This document shows positions 44,035 to 51,936 of a DNA stretch of 64,000 nucleotides, in pieces; the first letter of the stretch is position 1; every line of letters starts with the position of its first letter. The DNA is from Desulfonatronum thiodismutans (GTDB taxonomy: Bacteria; Desulfobacterota; Desulfovibrionia; Desulfovibrionales; Desulfonatronaceae). The notes beneath the pieces were generated by a model that ran no database searches, had not been told where the DNA came from, and was given only the letters and a program-made list of their open reading frames with translations. Position numbers and translations under genes: made by a program. The stretch is from NCBI RefSeq assembly GCF_000717475.1, contig NZ_JPIK01000004.1, forward strand, positions 141,841 through 205,840. The letters run 5' to 3'.

Positions 44035-44132
44035 TCGGTCCGGCGGCCCCGCTACCCTGTTTCAAAACGAAATGTAGGCCGGTGGCTTTGCGTCGCACCC
44101 TTTCGGTGTGCTTTGCCCTTGTCAGACACTTT
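44035..44132 (-). ncRNA. Cyclic-di-GMP-I (GEMM-I) riboswitch aptamer
   Basis: Read on the minus strand it contains GGGCAAAGC, the tetraloop stem ACCGAAAGGGT, GACGCAAAGCC, CCGGCCTAC and then GGGTAGCGGGG in the correct order and spacing of the GEMM-I consensus. The CTAC/GTAG pairing and the conserved GCGGGG after it are all present. This RNA binds c-di-GMP and controls motility, pilus and adhesion genes in many bacteria. It lies directly upstream of the two fimT genes and pilVWXY1. Confidence 0.93.
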
Positions 44133-44139
44133 GGGATTC

Positions 44140-44169
44140 ACTATATTTTGCTCTCAAATATATGTCCAG
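44140..44169 (-). promoter_or_regulatory. Promoter for the riboswitch-led pilus operon
   Basis: On the minus strand a –10 TATAGT (44145–44140) and a weak –35 CTGGAC (44169–44164) are 18 bases apart, and a start near 44133 would place the aptamer at the very 5' end of the RNA. The position is what the aptamer needs, but the –35 match is poor. Confidence 0.45.
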
Positions 44170-44269
44170 TAGTTTTTCCGAACCAAGGTAATCCATTCTA
44201 AACTTTCTTGGAGACTTTTTCAGAAGGCGCACACAAACCCGTGCCGGAACAAAAGGAGATGTCCGTCCC

Positions 44270-44530
44270 ATGTCGACCGCGATTCTCAGCCACCCCGTCC
44301 GACTAAATGTCTCGATTTCTAGAGAGATGAAAGACCGTTTGTCGATGATATCCGAGACGCGACAGAAAAAGATTTCCGCTCTTGTCAGAGAATCCATCGA
44401 TGAAAAAATCAATAAGATCGAAGAAGAGTTGATTGCTGACCAAATGAAGGCCGCTTACCAAGCTTTAGCGGAGGAAAATCTACGTACCAGCGATGACTTT
44501 AAATTCGTGGATGCTGAAAATCTCCGATAA
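44270..44530 (+). CDS. Ribbon-helix-helix antitoxin of a MazF-type pair
   Basis: 86 residues with an RHH fold: RLNVSISREMKDRLSMISE followed by KKISALVRESIDEKI, then a charged tail that would wrap the toxin. AAGGAG precedes the start. It lies 17 bases before mazF on the plus strand, divergent from the pilus operon, and would bind its own promoter. Between 44133 and 44269 the two divergent promoters must share about 130 bases. Confidence 0.87.
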   Translation: MSTAILSHPVRLNVSISREMKDRLSMISETRQKKISALVRESIDEKINKIEEELIADQMKAAYQALAEENLRTSDDFKFVDAENLR

Positions 44531-44547
44531 TCCACCAGAATCCGATC

Positions 44548-44892
44548 ATGACCTTACAACGTGGCGACATATATTACGCCAAACTCGATCCCGTTATCGG
44601 GAGGGAAACCGGGAAGACGCGGCCGGTGCTCATCGTCCAAAATGATATCGGCAATACCTTCTCGCCCACGACAATCATCGCTGTAATCACTGAGTATTCA
44701 GAGAAAAAAGCATCATACCCCATCTGTGTGCCCATCCCTCAAGGAGGCGGCCTGCGAAAGCAGTCTATTGTCAATTTGTCGCAAATCAGAACCATAGACA
44801 AAAGTCGACTCGTCTTACCCAGACTGACGCACCTTTCTCAGGAACTTATGTCCGACGTTGAAAGAGCTCTCCGATTAAGTTTGGCATTGTAA
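44548..44892 (+). CDS. MazF/PemK-type endoribonuclease toxin
   Basis: 114 residues: LQRGDIYYAKLDPVIGRETGKTRPVLIVQ is the classic MazF/PemK start, with NLSQIRTIDKSRL near residue 73. These toxins cut mRNA at short sequences and are held by the antitoxin encoded just upstream. Length and key Arg/Thr/Pro positions are normal, so it is likely active. Confidence 0.93.
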   Translation: MTLQRGDIYYAKLDPVIGRETGKTRPVLIVQNDIGNTFSPTTIIAVITEYSEKKASYPICVPIPQGGGLRKQSIVNLSQIRTIDKSRLVLPRLTHLSQELMSDVERALRLSLAL

Positions 44893-44924
44893 CAAAAAGG
44901 GGCCAAATGGCCCCTTTTTTATTT
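44893..44924. terminator. Bidirectional terminator between mazF and proC
   Basis: AAAAAGGGGCC-AAAT-GGCCCCTTTTTT forms a 6–11 bp stem with A run in front and T run behind, so it can stop both mazF transcripts and proC transcripts arriving from the other strand. Confidence 0.88.
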
Positions 44925-44948
44925 GCGTTGACGGACCGGACGTACAAA

Positions 44949-45755
44949 TTACTCCTCCCCCAGCTCCCGGCTCCGCTGCTCCGCCTCGTGCACGGCGTCA
45001 ATAATCGAGCCGCGGACCGCCGTTCTGTCCAGGTGATTCAGCGCGGCAATGGTCGTACCCGCGGGGGAGGTGACCATATGCTGCAGGGTGCTCAGGCTGA
45101 AGCCGGTTTCCTGGGCCAACTTGACCGAGCCTTCCAGCAACCCGGCGACCATCTGCTCGGCCTGGGGCCGCCCCAGACCCGCTGAGACCCCGGCCTGGAC
45201 CAGGGCGTCCATAAAATGGAACACATAGGCCGGTCCCGAGCCCACCAGGGCGGTGAAAGCGTGGAAATACCGCTCCGGCAGAATGTGGACCTGACCCAGC
45301 AGACCCAGGAGTTCCATGATCGTTGCTTGCCCAGCCTCGGTCAGCTTCGGGTCTTCGAAGCAGACCGCGCTGACCCCGGAGCGGACCATGGCCGGAGTGT
45401 TGGGCATGACCCGGACCACGGCGCAGCGCTCTTCCGACCAGGCCCGCAGCTGCTCCATCCCGATGCCTGCGGCTATGGATATCAGACAGATCTCCGGTCG
45501 CAGGGCCGGAAAGGCCTCGGCCAGAACCTTGGACATGATTTGCGGCTTGACCGCCAGAAAAACAAAGTCCGCGTCGCGAAGCACGTCTTCAATGCTCCGC
45601 GCCGCGACAAAGCCCGACACTCCAGCCAGGTTTTGGGCCTTGCTCCGGTCCGGATCATACCCGTGAATGGACGTGTCCGGGCGAGTGGAGACGGCCTTGA
45701 TCAGAGCCGCCCCCATGTTCCCGAGCCCGATGCACCCGATGCGCAAGGCACTCAT
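44949..45755 (-). CDS. proC: Pyrroline-5-carboxylate reductase
   Basis: 269 residues; last step of proline synthesis, NAD(P)H-dependent. [16 protein letters not shown] is the Rossmann loop, AVKPQIM near residue 70, and [16 protein letters not shown] near 230 is the ProC signature. Start 45755 overlaps the ndk stop (ATGA). The apparent longer frame to 46154 is a shadow of ndk. Confidence 0.96.
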   Translation of the reverse strand: MSALRIGCIGLGNMGAALIKAVSTRPDTSIHGYDPDRSKAQNLAGVSGFVAARSIEDVLRDADFVFLAVKPQIMSKVLAEAFPALRPEICLISIAAGIGMEQLRAWSEERCAVVRVMPNTPAMVRSGVSAVCFEDPKLTEAGQATIMELLGLLGQVHILPERYFHAFTALVGSGPAYVFHFMDALVQAGVSAGLGRPQAEQMVAGLLEGSVKLAQETGFSLSTLQHMVTSPAGTTIAALNHLDRTAVRGSIIDAVHEAEQRSRELGEE

Positions 45756-46171
45756 CCCTGCTGCTCCATGGCATTGAAGAAATAGGGAATTTCCTGACCC
45801 GCGGTCTCCGGGGCGTCGGAGCCGTGCACCGTGTTCCGCTCCACGTCCAGGGCCAAATCCTTGCGAATGGTGCCTTCGGCTGCGTTGGCCGGATTGGTGG
45901 CACCCATCAGGTCCCGCCAGCGGGCAATGGCGTTGTCGCCTTCCAAAACCGCGGCCACGATGGGTCCGGAGGTCATGTAACTCACCAGGCTCTGAAAAAA
46001 CGGACGCTCCTTGTGCACCGCGTAGAAGCCCTCGGCCTGAGCCGTGGTCAGCCGCAGCTTGCGCAGAGCCACGATCCGCAATCCCGCGGACTCGATCCGG
46101 GTCAACACATTTCCAATCAAATTCCGCTCCACGCCATCCGGCTTGATCATGCAAAGGGTACGTTCAGACAT
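45752..46171 (-). CDS. ndk: Nucleoside diphosphate kinase
   Basis: 139 residues of the standard NDK fold. [19 protein letters not shown] is the N-terminal strand with the Lys of the phosphate site, and [12 protein letters not shown] holds the phosphoryl-accepting His near residue 115. It balances NTP pools. Four-base overlap with proC implies co-translation. Its upstream region is filled with short tandem repeats. Confidence 0.97.
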   Translation of the reverse strand: MSERTLCMIKPDGVERNLIGNVLTRIESAGLRIVALRKLRLTTAQAEGFYAVHKERPFFQSLVSYMTSGPIVAAVLEGDNAIARWRDLMGATNPANAAEGTIRKDLALDVERNTVHGSDAPETAGQEIPYFFNAMEQQG

Positions 46172-46206
46172 TGAAAAAACTCCGTTGGTTTATGTTGTAT
46201 GGTTGG

Positions 46207-46406
46207 TGTATCGCAATCGAAATCGCAATCGAGATCGAAATCGAGATCGAAATCGAGATCGAAATCGCTCTCTCCGTCATTCAATGACGTACTTGTATTG
46301 CTCGATTTCGATTGCGATTGCGATTTCGATTTTAATCCTAACTCCTAACTCCTGACTCCTGACTCCTGAATCCTGACTCCCGTTTCCTGAATCCTGACTC
46401 CTGAAT
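46207..46406. repeat. Short tandem repeats in inverted arms, and a TGACTCC-type array
   Basis: Units of ATCGAAATCGAG/ATCGCAATCG type repeat from about 46207 to 46268, and the complementary units CTCGATTTCG/ATTGCG return at 46300–46333, so the two arms can pair around a 30-base loop. Right after, units of CCTGACTCC/CCTAACTCC/CCTGAATCC repeat to 46406. It lies between ndk and the ABC ATPase gene. The array resembles the coding insertions in two receiver domains (14165–14255 and 29861–29955). Not a CRISPR: no spacers. Confidence 0.8.
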
Positions 46407-46417
46407 ACTCTCCCCCA

Positions 46418-47215
46418 TCACACCAACAGCATCTTGTCCGAGGCAAAGGCGTCCTGCTTCAGGCTGTAGAACCGGGCCAGCAGGTCGTCCACTTTCAGAC
46501 GCTTCTTTTCCTCGCCGGTGATGTCCAGAATGATCTCGCCCCGGTGCATCATGATCAGCCGGTTGCCCATGCGCAGAGCCTGGTGCATGTTGTGGGTGAC
46601 CATCAGGGTGGTCAGTTCCATGCTTTCCACCAGGCGGTCGGTGAGTTCCAGAATCTGCTGGCCGGTCTTGGGGTCCAGAGCCGCGGTGTGCTCGTCCAGC
46701 AGCAGGATGTCCGGGCGGACCAGGGTGGCCATGACCATGGTCAGGGCCTGGCGTTGCCCGCCGGAAAGCAGCCCCACGGCGTCCTGGAATCGATCCTCCA
46801 GCCCCAGGTCCAGCATGCGCAGCTTTTCCCGGAACAGATCCCGGTCCAGACGGCGCACCCCGGCGGACAGCCCTCGGAAGCGCCCCCGGCGCAGAGCCAG
46901 GGCCAGGTTCTGTTCGATGCTCATGGAAGCGCAGGTGCCCAGCAGCGGGTCCTGGAAAACCCGGCCAATGAACTTGGCCCGCTTGTATTCCGGCCAGCCG
47001 GTGATGTCCCGATCATCCAGGAGGATGCTGCCCTGATCCGGGAAAAAACATCCGGCCAGGCAGTTCAGCAAGGTAGACTTCCCGGCCCCGTTGGAACCGA
47101 TGATGCAGATAAAGTCCCCGCGACGAACTTCCAGAGAGACGTTTTGCAGGGCCAGGACTTCGTTGACGCTGCCCCGGTGAAAGTACTTGATGACGTTTTT
47201 CAAGGACAGCATCAT
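46418..47215 (-). CDS. ABC transporter ATP-binding protein (TrpZ-type)
   Basis: 265 residues. Walker A GSNGAGKST near residue 38, Q-loop VFQDPLLGT, signature LLSGGQRQAL near 145, Walker B ILLLDEHTAALDP near 166, and the switch His in MVTHNMHQAL. It pairs with the permease (four-base overlap at 47212–47215) and the binding protein upstream. Family resemblance is to tryptophan/tyrosine-type TrpXYZ importers, but the substrate is not proven. Confidence 0.92.
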   Translation of the reverse strand: MMLSLKNVIKYFHRGSVNEVLALQNVSLEVRRGDFICIIGSNGAGKSTLLNCLAGCFFPDQGSILLDDRDITGWPEYKRAKFIGRVFQDPLLGTCASMSIEQNLALALRRGRFRGLSAGVRRLDRDLFREKLRMLDLGLEDRFQDAVGLLSGGQRQALTMVMATLVRPDILLLDEHTAALDPKTGQQILELTDRLVESMELTTLMVTHNMHQALRMGNRLIMMHRGEIILDITGEEKKRLKVDDLLARFYSLKQDAFASDKMLLV

Positions 47216-48096
47216 GAGAAAAACCGGGCCTTGATTTTCGGCGCGGTGAGCGCCAGGACCACCAGCAATGCCGTGATCAGATTCAAGTCGCTGGGAGTGA
47301 AGGAAAAGGTGCCCAGCTTCATGCTTAGGGCCATGGCAATGGCCAGACGGTAAAGAATCGAGCCGAGCAGGGCCGCGATCACGGCGCGCATGATTCCGCC
47401 CCGGCCAAAGACCGTCTCGCCCACGATCACCGATGCCAGCCCGGCCACGATGGTTCCCACGCCCATGTTCACGTCCGCCGCGCCCTGGTTCTGGGCGATC
47501 AGCGCACCGCTGAAGGCCACCATGGCGTTGGATAGCCCCACGCCGATGATGATCACGCTGTGCGTATTCACACCCTGGCTGGTGATCATCCGGGGATTAT
47601 CCCCCGTGGCCAGCATGGTCTGGCCGAACTCCGTATGCAGAAACCAGATCAGGAAGATCACGATGGCCGCGCCGATGAACGAAAACAGGACGATGGAGGA
47701 CAAATACCCTGGCAAGCCCATGCCCATCAGCGGATCGAGGATCGTATCCCGGCCCAGCAAAGATACGTTGGGGCCGCTCATCACCCGAATGTTGATGGAA
47801 TACAAGGCGATCATGGTCAGGATGGAGGCCAGGAGGTGCAGAATGCCCAGCTTGGTATTCAGAAACCCGGTGACCATCCCGGCCAGAAACCCGGCGAACA
47901 TGGCCAGGAAGAGGGAAAGGAACGGGTCGATCCCTGAAGTGATGGCCACGGCGCAGACCGCGGCCCCCAGGGGCAGACTGCCGTCCACGGTCAAATCCGG
48001 GAAGTTGAGCACCCGAAAAGTCAGGTACACGCCCAGGACCATGATTCCGTATACCAACCCCTGCTCCACGGCGCCCAACAGCGCGTACCAGGTCAT
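47212..48096 (-). CDS. ABC transporter permease (TrpY-type)
   Basis: 294 residues with eight to nine membrane segments of the branched-chain-type permease family (LGVYLTFRVLNFPDLTVDGSLPLGAAVCAV at the start; GVGLSNAMVAFSGALIAQNQGAADVNMGVG is the cytoplasmic coupling region). The middle gene of an importer with the ATPase after it and the binding protein about 300 bases upstream. Confidence 0.92.
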   Translation of the reverse strand: MTWYALLGAVEQGLVYGIMVLGVYLTFRVLNFPDLTVDGSLPLGAAVCAVAITSGIDPFLSLFLAMFAGFLAGMVTGFLNTKLGILHLLASILTMIALYSINIRVMSGPNVSLLGRDTILDPLMGMGLPGYLSSIVLFSFIGAAIVIFLIWFLHTEFGQTMLATGDNPRMITSQGVNTHSVIIIGVGLSNAMVAFSGALIAQNQGAADVNMGVGTIVAGLASVIVGETVFGRGGIMRAVIAALLGSILYRLAIAMALSMKLGTFSFTPSDLNLITALLVVLALTAPKIKARFFS

Positions 48097-48398
48097 GGGC
48101 GGACTCCGGATTCGTCGGTGCCGAAAACGACGATCAGCTTGAATATGTTCATGGAAAAAAGAACGCTATATACCTACTCAGCAATAGAGTACTGCTTTTG
48201 CCGGGGGCGGTATCGGCATCGAAAACGAGAGGAAGCGGCGCTGAATGGCTCCAGTTTCGATACCGACCCCGACACCGATTGTCGAGTCAGAGCAAACATA
48301 CATTATTGAGCTGAATAGATACGAATGGGTTAAAGCCGCACTGTTCGTGCTCGTGCCCAGCGAGACGACTGAGCACGAGCAGACAAGAGGATTGTTGA
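48097..48398 (-). promoter_or_regulatory. Intergenic hairpins between binding protein and permease genes
   Basis: 302 bases without a gene. CTGTTCGTGCTC (48341–48352) and GAGCACGAGCAG (48371–48382) pair with one mismatch, forming a 12-bp stem 17 bases after the binding-protein stop. A second weaker inverted repeat (GCGGTATCGG near 48208 and CGATACCG near 48260) follows. No U run is present, so this looks like an RNA-stabilising or attenuating structure that keeps binding protein above permease. The role is inferred. Confidence 0.5.
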
Positions 48399-49370
48399 TT
48401 ATTCGAGAATCTTCCCTGCCCGGTCCAGGAGTGCCTGGGGGATGGTCACGCCCATGGCCTGGGCCGCTGGGAGATTGATGTGCAGTTCGAGTTCCTGCTG
48501 GGTTTCCACCGGGGTACTCGCCGGATCGGCCCCGCGAAAGATGCGCCCGGCCATGGCTCCGGCCTGACGGCCGTGCTCGTAATAATCGAAGCCCAGCGCG
48601 GCCACCGCGCCACGGGGCACGGAATCCACGTCCGCGGCGTACAGGGGCAGCTTGTTGTCCTGGCAGACCTTGGCGAGGGCCTCGAAGGCAGAGACCACGG
48701 TGTTGTCCGTGGGTACGTAAACGGCCTGAGCTCGGCCCACCAAGCTGCGGGAGGCCTGGAACACGTCGCTGGACCGGGCCACGGTGGCCTCCTCCAGTTT
48801 GATCCCGGCCTTGTCCGTCTCGGCCTTGAGCAGATCCACCAAGGCACGGGAATTGGCTTCCCCGGAATTGTAGATCACGCCCAGGGAGGTCAATTCCGGA
48901 TGAAACTCCCGAATCAGGGCCAAGTGCTGGTCCATGGGGGTCAGGTCCGAAGTGCCGGTGATGTTCTCACCAGGATTTTGCAGATCCTTGACCAGCCCGG
49001 CGCCCAGGGGATCGGTCACGGCACTGAACAGGATGGGCGTCTTCTGCATCGAAGGGTTCTTTTTCACGGTCTGGGCCATGGCCTGGGCCGAAGGCGTGGC
49101 AATGGCCAGTACCAGGTCCGGACGCTCGCCCACGATCTGCTGGGCGATCAGATTGGCCGTGGCCATGTTGGCCTGGGCATTGTGCACCCGATAGTCGACC
49201 TGAAACCCTTCTTCACGCAGTTGGTCCTGAAAACCGCGCAGCACGGAATCCAGGGCCGGATGCTCGACGAACTGGTTGACGGAGACGACTTTCGCCTGCT
49301 CCGCGCCGGCCGAAACGGACATCCCGAACAACAAAACAAGACATGCCGACAAGACGAAACGGTTCATCAT
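48399..49370 (-). CDS. ABC transporter substrate-binding protein (TrpX-type)
   Basis: 323 residues of the ABC_sub_bind family with a signal peptide (cleavage near residue 23, VSAGA). Body: VSVNQFVEHPALDSVLRGFQ near 30, DLVLAIATPSAQAMAQ near 85, DPLGAGLV near 118, LGVIYNSGEANS near 162. It binds the ligand for the importer encoded downstream. Relatives include the tryptophan-, tyrosine- and lactate-type systems; the ligand is not predictable from sequence alone. Confidence 0.92.
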   Translation of the reverse strand: MMNRFVLSACLVLLFGMSVSAGAEQAKVVSVNQFVEHPALDSVLRGFQDQLREEGFQVDYRVHNAQANMATANLIAQQIVGERPDLVLAIATPSAQAMAQTVKKNPSMQKTPILFSAVTDPLGAGLVKDLQNPGENITGTSDLTPMDQHLALIREFHPELTSLGVIYNSGEANSRALVDLLKAETDKAGIKLEEATVARSSDVFQASRSLVGRAQAVYVPTDNTVVSAFEALAKVCQDNKLPLYAADVDSVPRGAVAALGFDYYEHGRQAGAMAGRIFRGADPASTPVETQQELELHINLPAAQAMGVTIPQALLDRAGKILE

Positions 49371-49591
49371 AAGGTCTCTCCTCGCATGAGCGTCAAGTAA
49401 AAAGGAAAAGTGATCGAAAAACGTTGATGGATATCCGATATCCCGGCAAAGGACAAGAAATACTTGTCATGCCATAATCCTTTCATATTCTCCAAATCGC
49501 CGCCAATCCGGCCATCCTTGACACCATCCTTGACAGATCGGTCGTGAACGGCGAATGAATACGTGTAATCTGATCAACAAGGAGAACCATC

Positions 49592-50026
49592 ATGCTTAAA
49601 GTCAACGATCTGATGACCAAAAAGGTCTTTTCCCTTCAGGAGCACGACAACGTGCAGACAGCCCGCTCGATCATGAACCTGGGCCGCATCCGGCATATCC
49701 CCATCGTGGACGGGGAAGAACGCTTCGTCGGCCTGCTGACCCACCGGGATCTCTTGGCAGTAACCATTTCCAAACTGGCCGACATCGAGGACGAGGTCCA
49801 GAACGAAATCGACGCCTCCATTCCCATCCATGAAATCATGCGCCGGGACGTGACCACCATTTCCCCGGACGTCGACCTGCGCGAGGCCGCGGAACTCCTG
49901 CTCCAGCACAAATACGGCTGCCTGCCCGTGGTGAAAAAAGAAAAACTTGTGGGTATTTTGACGGAAGCCGACTTCCTCAAGCTGACCATCAGTCTGATGG
50001 ATGCCCTGGACAAGATGGAGGCATGA
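49592..50026 (+). CDS. Two-CBS-domain protein
   Basis: 144 residues, two CBS motifs (VNDLMTKKVFSLQEHDNV…IRHIPIVD and IHEIMRRDVTTISPDVDL…GCLPVV). CBS pairs bind adenosine nucleotides and act as energy sensors. AAGGAG lies eight bases before the ATG. No catalytic domain is attached. The panB start follows within two bases of its stop. Confidence 0.92.
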   Translation: MLKVNDLMTKKVFSLQEHDNVQTARSIMNLGRIRHIPIVDGEERFVGLLTHRDLLAVTISKLADIEDEVQNEIDASIPIHEIMRRDVTTISPDVDLREAAELLLQHKYGCLPVVKKEKLVGILTEADFLKLTISLMDALDKMEA

Positions 50027-50027
50027 A

Positions 50028-50828
50028 GTGGGCAAAACGACCACGGCCACGCTCCTGGAAATGAAGCGCCAGGGCGAGAAAATCACCGTTTTGACGGCCT
50101 ATGACTGGGCCACGGCCAAACTGCTGGACGAGGCCGGGGTGGACGTCTTGCTGGTTGGCGACTCCCTGGGCATGGTCATGCTCGGCCTGGAGAACACCCT
50201 GTCCGTGACCATGGAAGACATGCTCCACCACTGCCGGGCCGTGGCCCGGGGGGCGCAGCGCTCTCTCTTGGTGGGCGACATGCCCTTCATGAGCTACCAG
50301 GTTTCGCCGGAGCAGGCCCTGGTCAACGCCGGACGGTTCCTGCAAGAAGCCGGGATGCACGCGGTCAAGGTGGAGGGCGGACGGGAAATCCTGCCCGCCG
50401 TGCGCAAGATGACCCAAAACGGCATCCCCGTCCTGGGCCACGTCGGCCTGACGCCCCAGCACGTCCACCAACTCGGCGGATTCAAGGTCCAGGGCCGGAC
50501 CGACGCCGCGGCCCAACGCATCCGGGAAGACGCCGTTGCCCTGGAGGAAGCCGGGGCCTTCGGCCTGGTCCTGGAATGCGTCCCAGCCCGCCTGGCCCAG
50601 ACCATCTCCGAACAATTGACCATCCCGACCATCGGCATCGGCGCCGGACCGGGCTGCGACGGCCAGGTCCTGGTCTTCCACGACGTTGTCGGCCTCTACG
50701 ACCGCTTTACCCCGAAATTCGTAAAAAAATACGCTCAGGTCGGCGCCCTGATGGGCGACGCGGTGCGGGAATACGTTCAGGAGGTCAAGGCCGGGACGTT
50801 TCCGGGGGAGGAGCATGTTTTCAAATGA
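50028..50828 (+). CDS. panB: Ketopantoate hydroxymethyltransferase
   Basis: 266 residues; first committed step of pantothenate synthesis. Conserved segments: ITVLTAYDWATAKLLDEAGVD, VGDSLGMVMLG, VKVEGG, GHVGLTPQ, and IGIGAGPGCDGQVLV near the C-terminal third. GTG 50028 is chosen over the upstream in-frame ATG at 50001 because GGAGG sits seven bases before it and the ATG is inside the CBS gene. Confidence 0.96.
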   Translation: MGKTTTATLLEMKRQGEKITVLTAYDWATAKLLDEAGVDVLLVGDSLGMVMLGLENTLSVTMEDMLHHCRAVARGAQRSLLVGDMPFMSYQVSPEQALVNAGRFLQEAGMHAVKVEGGREILPAVRKMTQNGIPVLGHVGLTPQHVHQLGGFKVQGRTDAAAQRIREDAVALEEAGAFGLVLECVPARLAQTISEQLTIPTIGIGAGPGCDGQVLVFHDVVGLYDRFTPKFVKKYAQVGALMGDAVREYVQEVKAGTFPGEEHVFK

Positions 50829-51020
50829 TGAGAGTCCGTAATCCGTCCTCCATTGCACCAAAGTCGTCCGGCACGACGATCTCTCCGTCCACGAACCCCA
50901 ACCGTTGAGCATCCGAAGTCTCACCCTCCGGCCCCACTTCACCCGGTGGAGTTGGGGACCTCCAAAGGTTCCAGAAGCATTCGCTTCAGATACGCCATAT
51001 CAAGAGACACGTTGGTCATA
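50821..51020 (-). pseudogene. Possible decayed small antitoxin gene
   Basis: On the minus strand a start-like ATG (51020) opens a 26-codon frame. After a frame change the sequence reads RLGFVDGEIVVPDDFGAMED to a stop inside panB. The G-x-I-x-VPDDF tail resembles Phd/YefM-type antitoxin ends. This is a weak call: two frames must be joined, and no toxin gene is adjacent. Confidence 0.25.
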
Positions 51021-51072
51021 ATGGAAGGCCTGGGTTGACTTTATGCAACTATTGCATGACCCTGGATCTCCC

Positions 51073-51303
51073 ATGCCGGTCATCAAACGCTTTCCTCAAT
51101 ATCGCCTCGTGATCAACGAGCGAGACCACAACCCGCCTCATTTCCACGTCCGGATGAACGACGGCCGCGAAGTCTCGGTGAAAATTGACGGAATGGAAAT
51201 TATCCATGGGCGTGTCGCTGCGCGGGAGATCGCCGACGCCTTGAAATGGGCCAGGGAAAACCGCCTTTTTTTGATGGAGAAATTCGAGGAATTGCAGCAA
51301 TGA
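51073..51303 (+). CDS. DUF4160 domain protein
   Basis: 76 residues: MPVIKRFPQYRLVINERDHNPPHFHV is the DUF4160 hallmark (DHNPPHFHV), then VKIDGMEIIHGRV and a helix ending FLMEKFEEL. The start at 51073 matches the usual M-P-x-I beginning; 51043 is the alternative. Its stop overlaps the DUF2442 start (ATGA). The pair resembles toxin–antitoxin loci by size and coupling, but no activity is established. Confidence 0.85.
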   Translation: MPVIKRFPQYRLVINERDHNPPHFHVRMNDGREVSVKIDGMEIIHGRVAAREIADALKWARENRLFLMEKFEELQQ

Positions 51304-51797
51304 GCAAAAAGCATTTTCAATTGACGAACGTAGTAGCCAAGCCTGAACAGCAGCTTCGTCTGACCTATGCGGATGGACGATCCTTTGATGTCGATCTGTC
51401 CGAATGGATCGCGACCTCTCGCGGCCTGGCCAGATTACAGGACCGGGAGCTGTTTTCCCAAGCCAGGCTGGGATTTGGGGGATGGTCCATTGAGTGGATC
51501 GAGGACGAATTGGATCTTGGAGCCGACAACCTCCGAAACCTGGCCGTGGAACAGGCTGGCGGCATCGGCCATGAACGGATATGGAACTGGTTGCATGAAA
51601 CCGGGTTGACCTTGGACCAAGCCGCTGAAGCCTTGGGAATCTCACGACGGATGCTGATCTACTATCGCGACGGTGAAAAGCCGATCCCCAGGGCTGTCTG
51701 GCTGGCCTGCCTGGGCTGGAAAGCGGTTCGCCCCAAAGGCCGGGACCTGCCCAAAAACATCCCCTCTCCCAGCGAATACACGGCCCTCCATATTTAG
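51300..51797 (+). CDS. DUF2442 protein with C-terminal helix-turn-helix
   Basis: 165 residues. The front, LRLTYADGRSFDVDLSEWIA, and the IEWIEDELDLGADNL segment match the DUF2442 fold. The C-terminal part TLDQAAEALGISRRMLIYYR is a helix-turn-helix that could bind the operon's own promoter, as antitoxins often do. Coupled by ATGA to the DUF4160 gene. 139 bases separate it from ftsY. Confidence 0.82.
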   Translation: MSKKHFQLTNVVAKPEQQLRLTYADGRSFDVDLSEWIATSRGLARLQDRELFSQARLGFGGWSIEWIEDELDLGADNLRNLAVEQAGGIGHERIWNWLHETGLTLDQAAEALGISRRMLIYYRDGEKPIPRAVWLACLGWKAVRPKGRDLPKNIPSPSEYTALHI

Positions 51798-51936
51798 CGC
51801 CGGATACGACAATGCCCAACACCCGACTCCCCTGGGCATTGCCTTGACCGGCAAGCCTGGATAAGAACCGCCTTGGCCGTGAATGACGGGCCAAATCGCC
51901 ATTGTTACGATCTCAAACCAGCCAGGAACAGAACAT

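Noticed and set aside
43889..44098. N-terminal extension of the second FimT by 70 codons
   Set aside because: It runs through the riboswitch aptamer and its leader; prepilin leaders are short.
45756..46154. N-terminal extension of ProC
   Set aside because: Frame is a shadow of ndk; the ATG at 45755 overlaps the ndk stop as coupled genes do.
46207..46406. CRISPR array
   Set aside because: Units are 6–12 bases without unique spacers and no cas genes are present.
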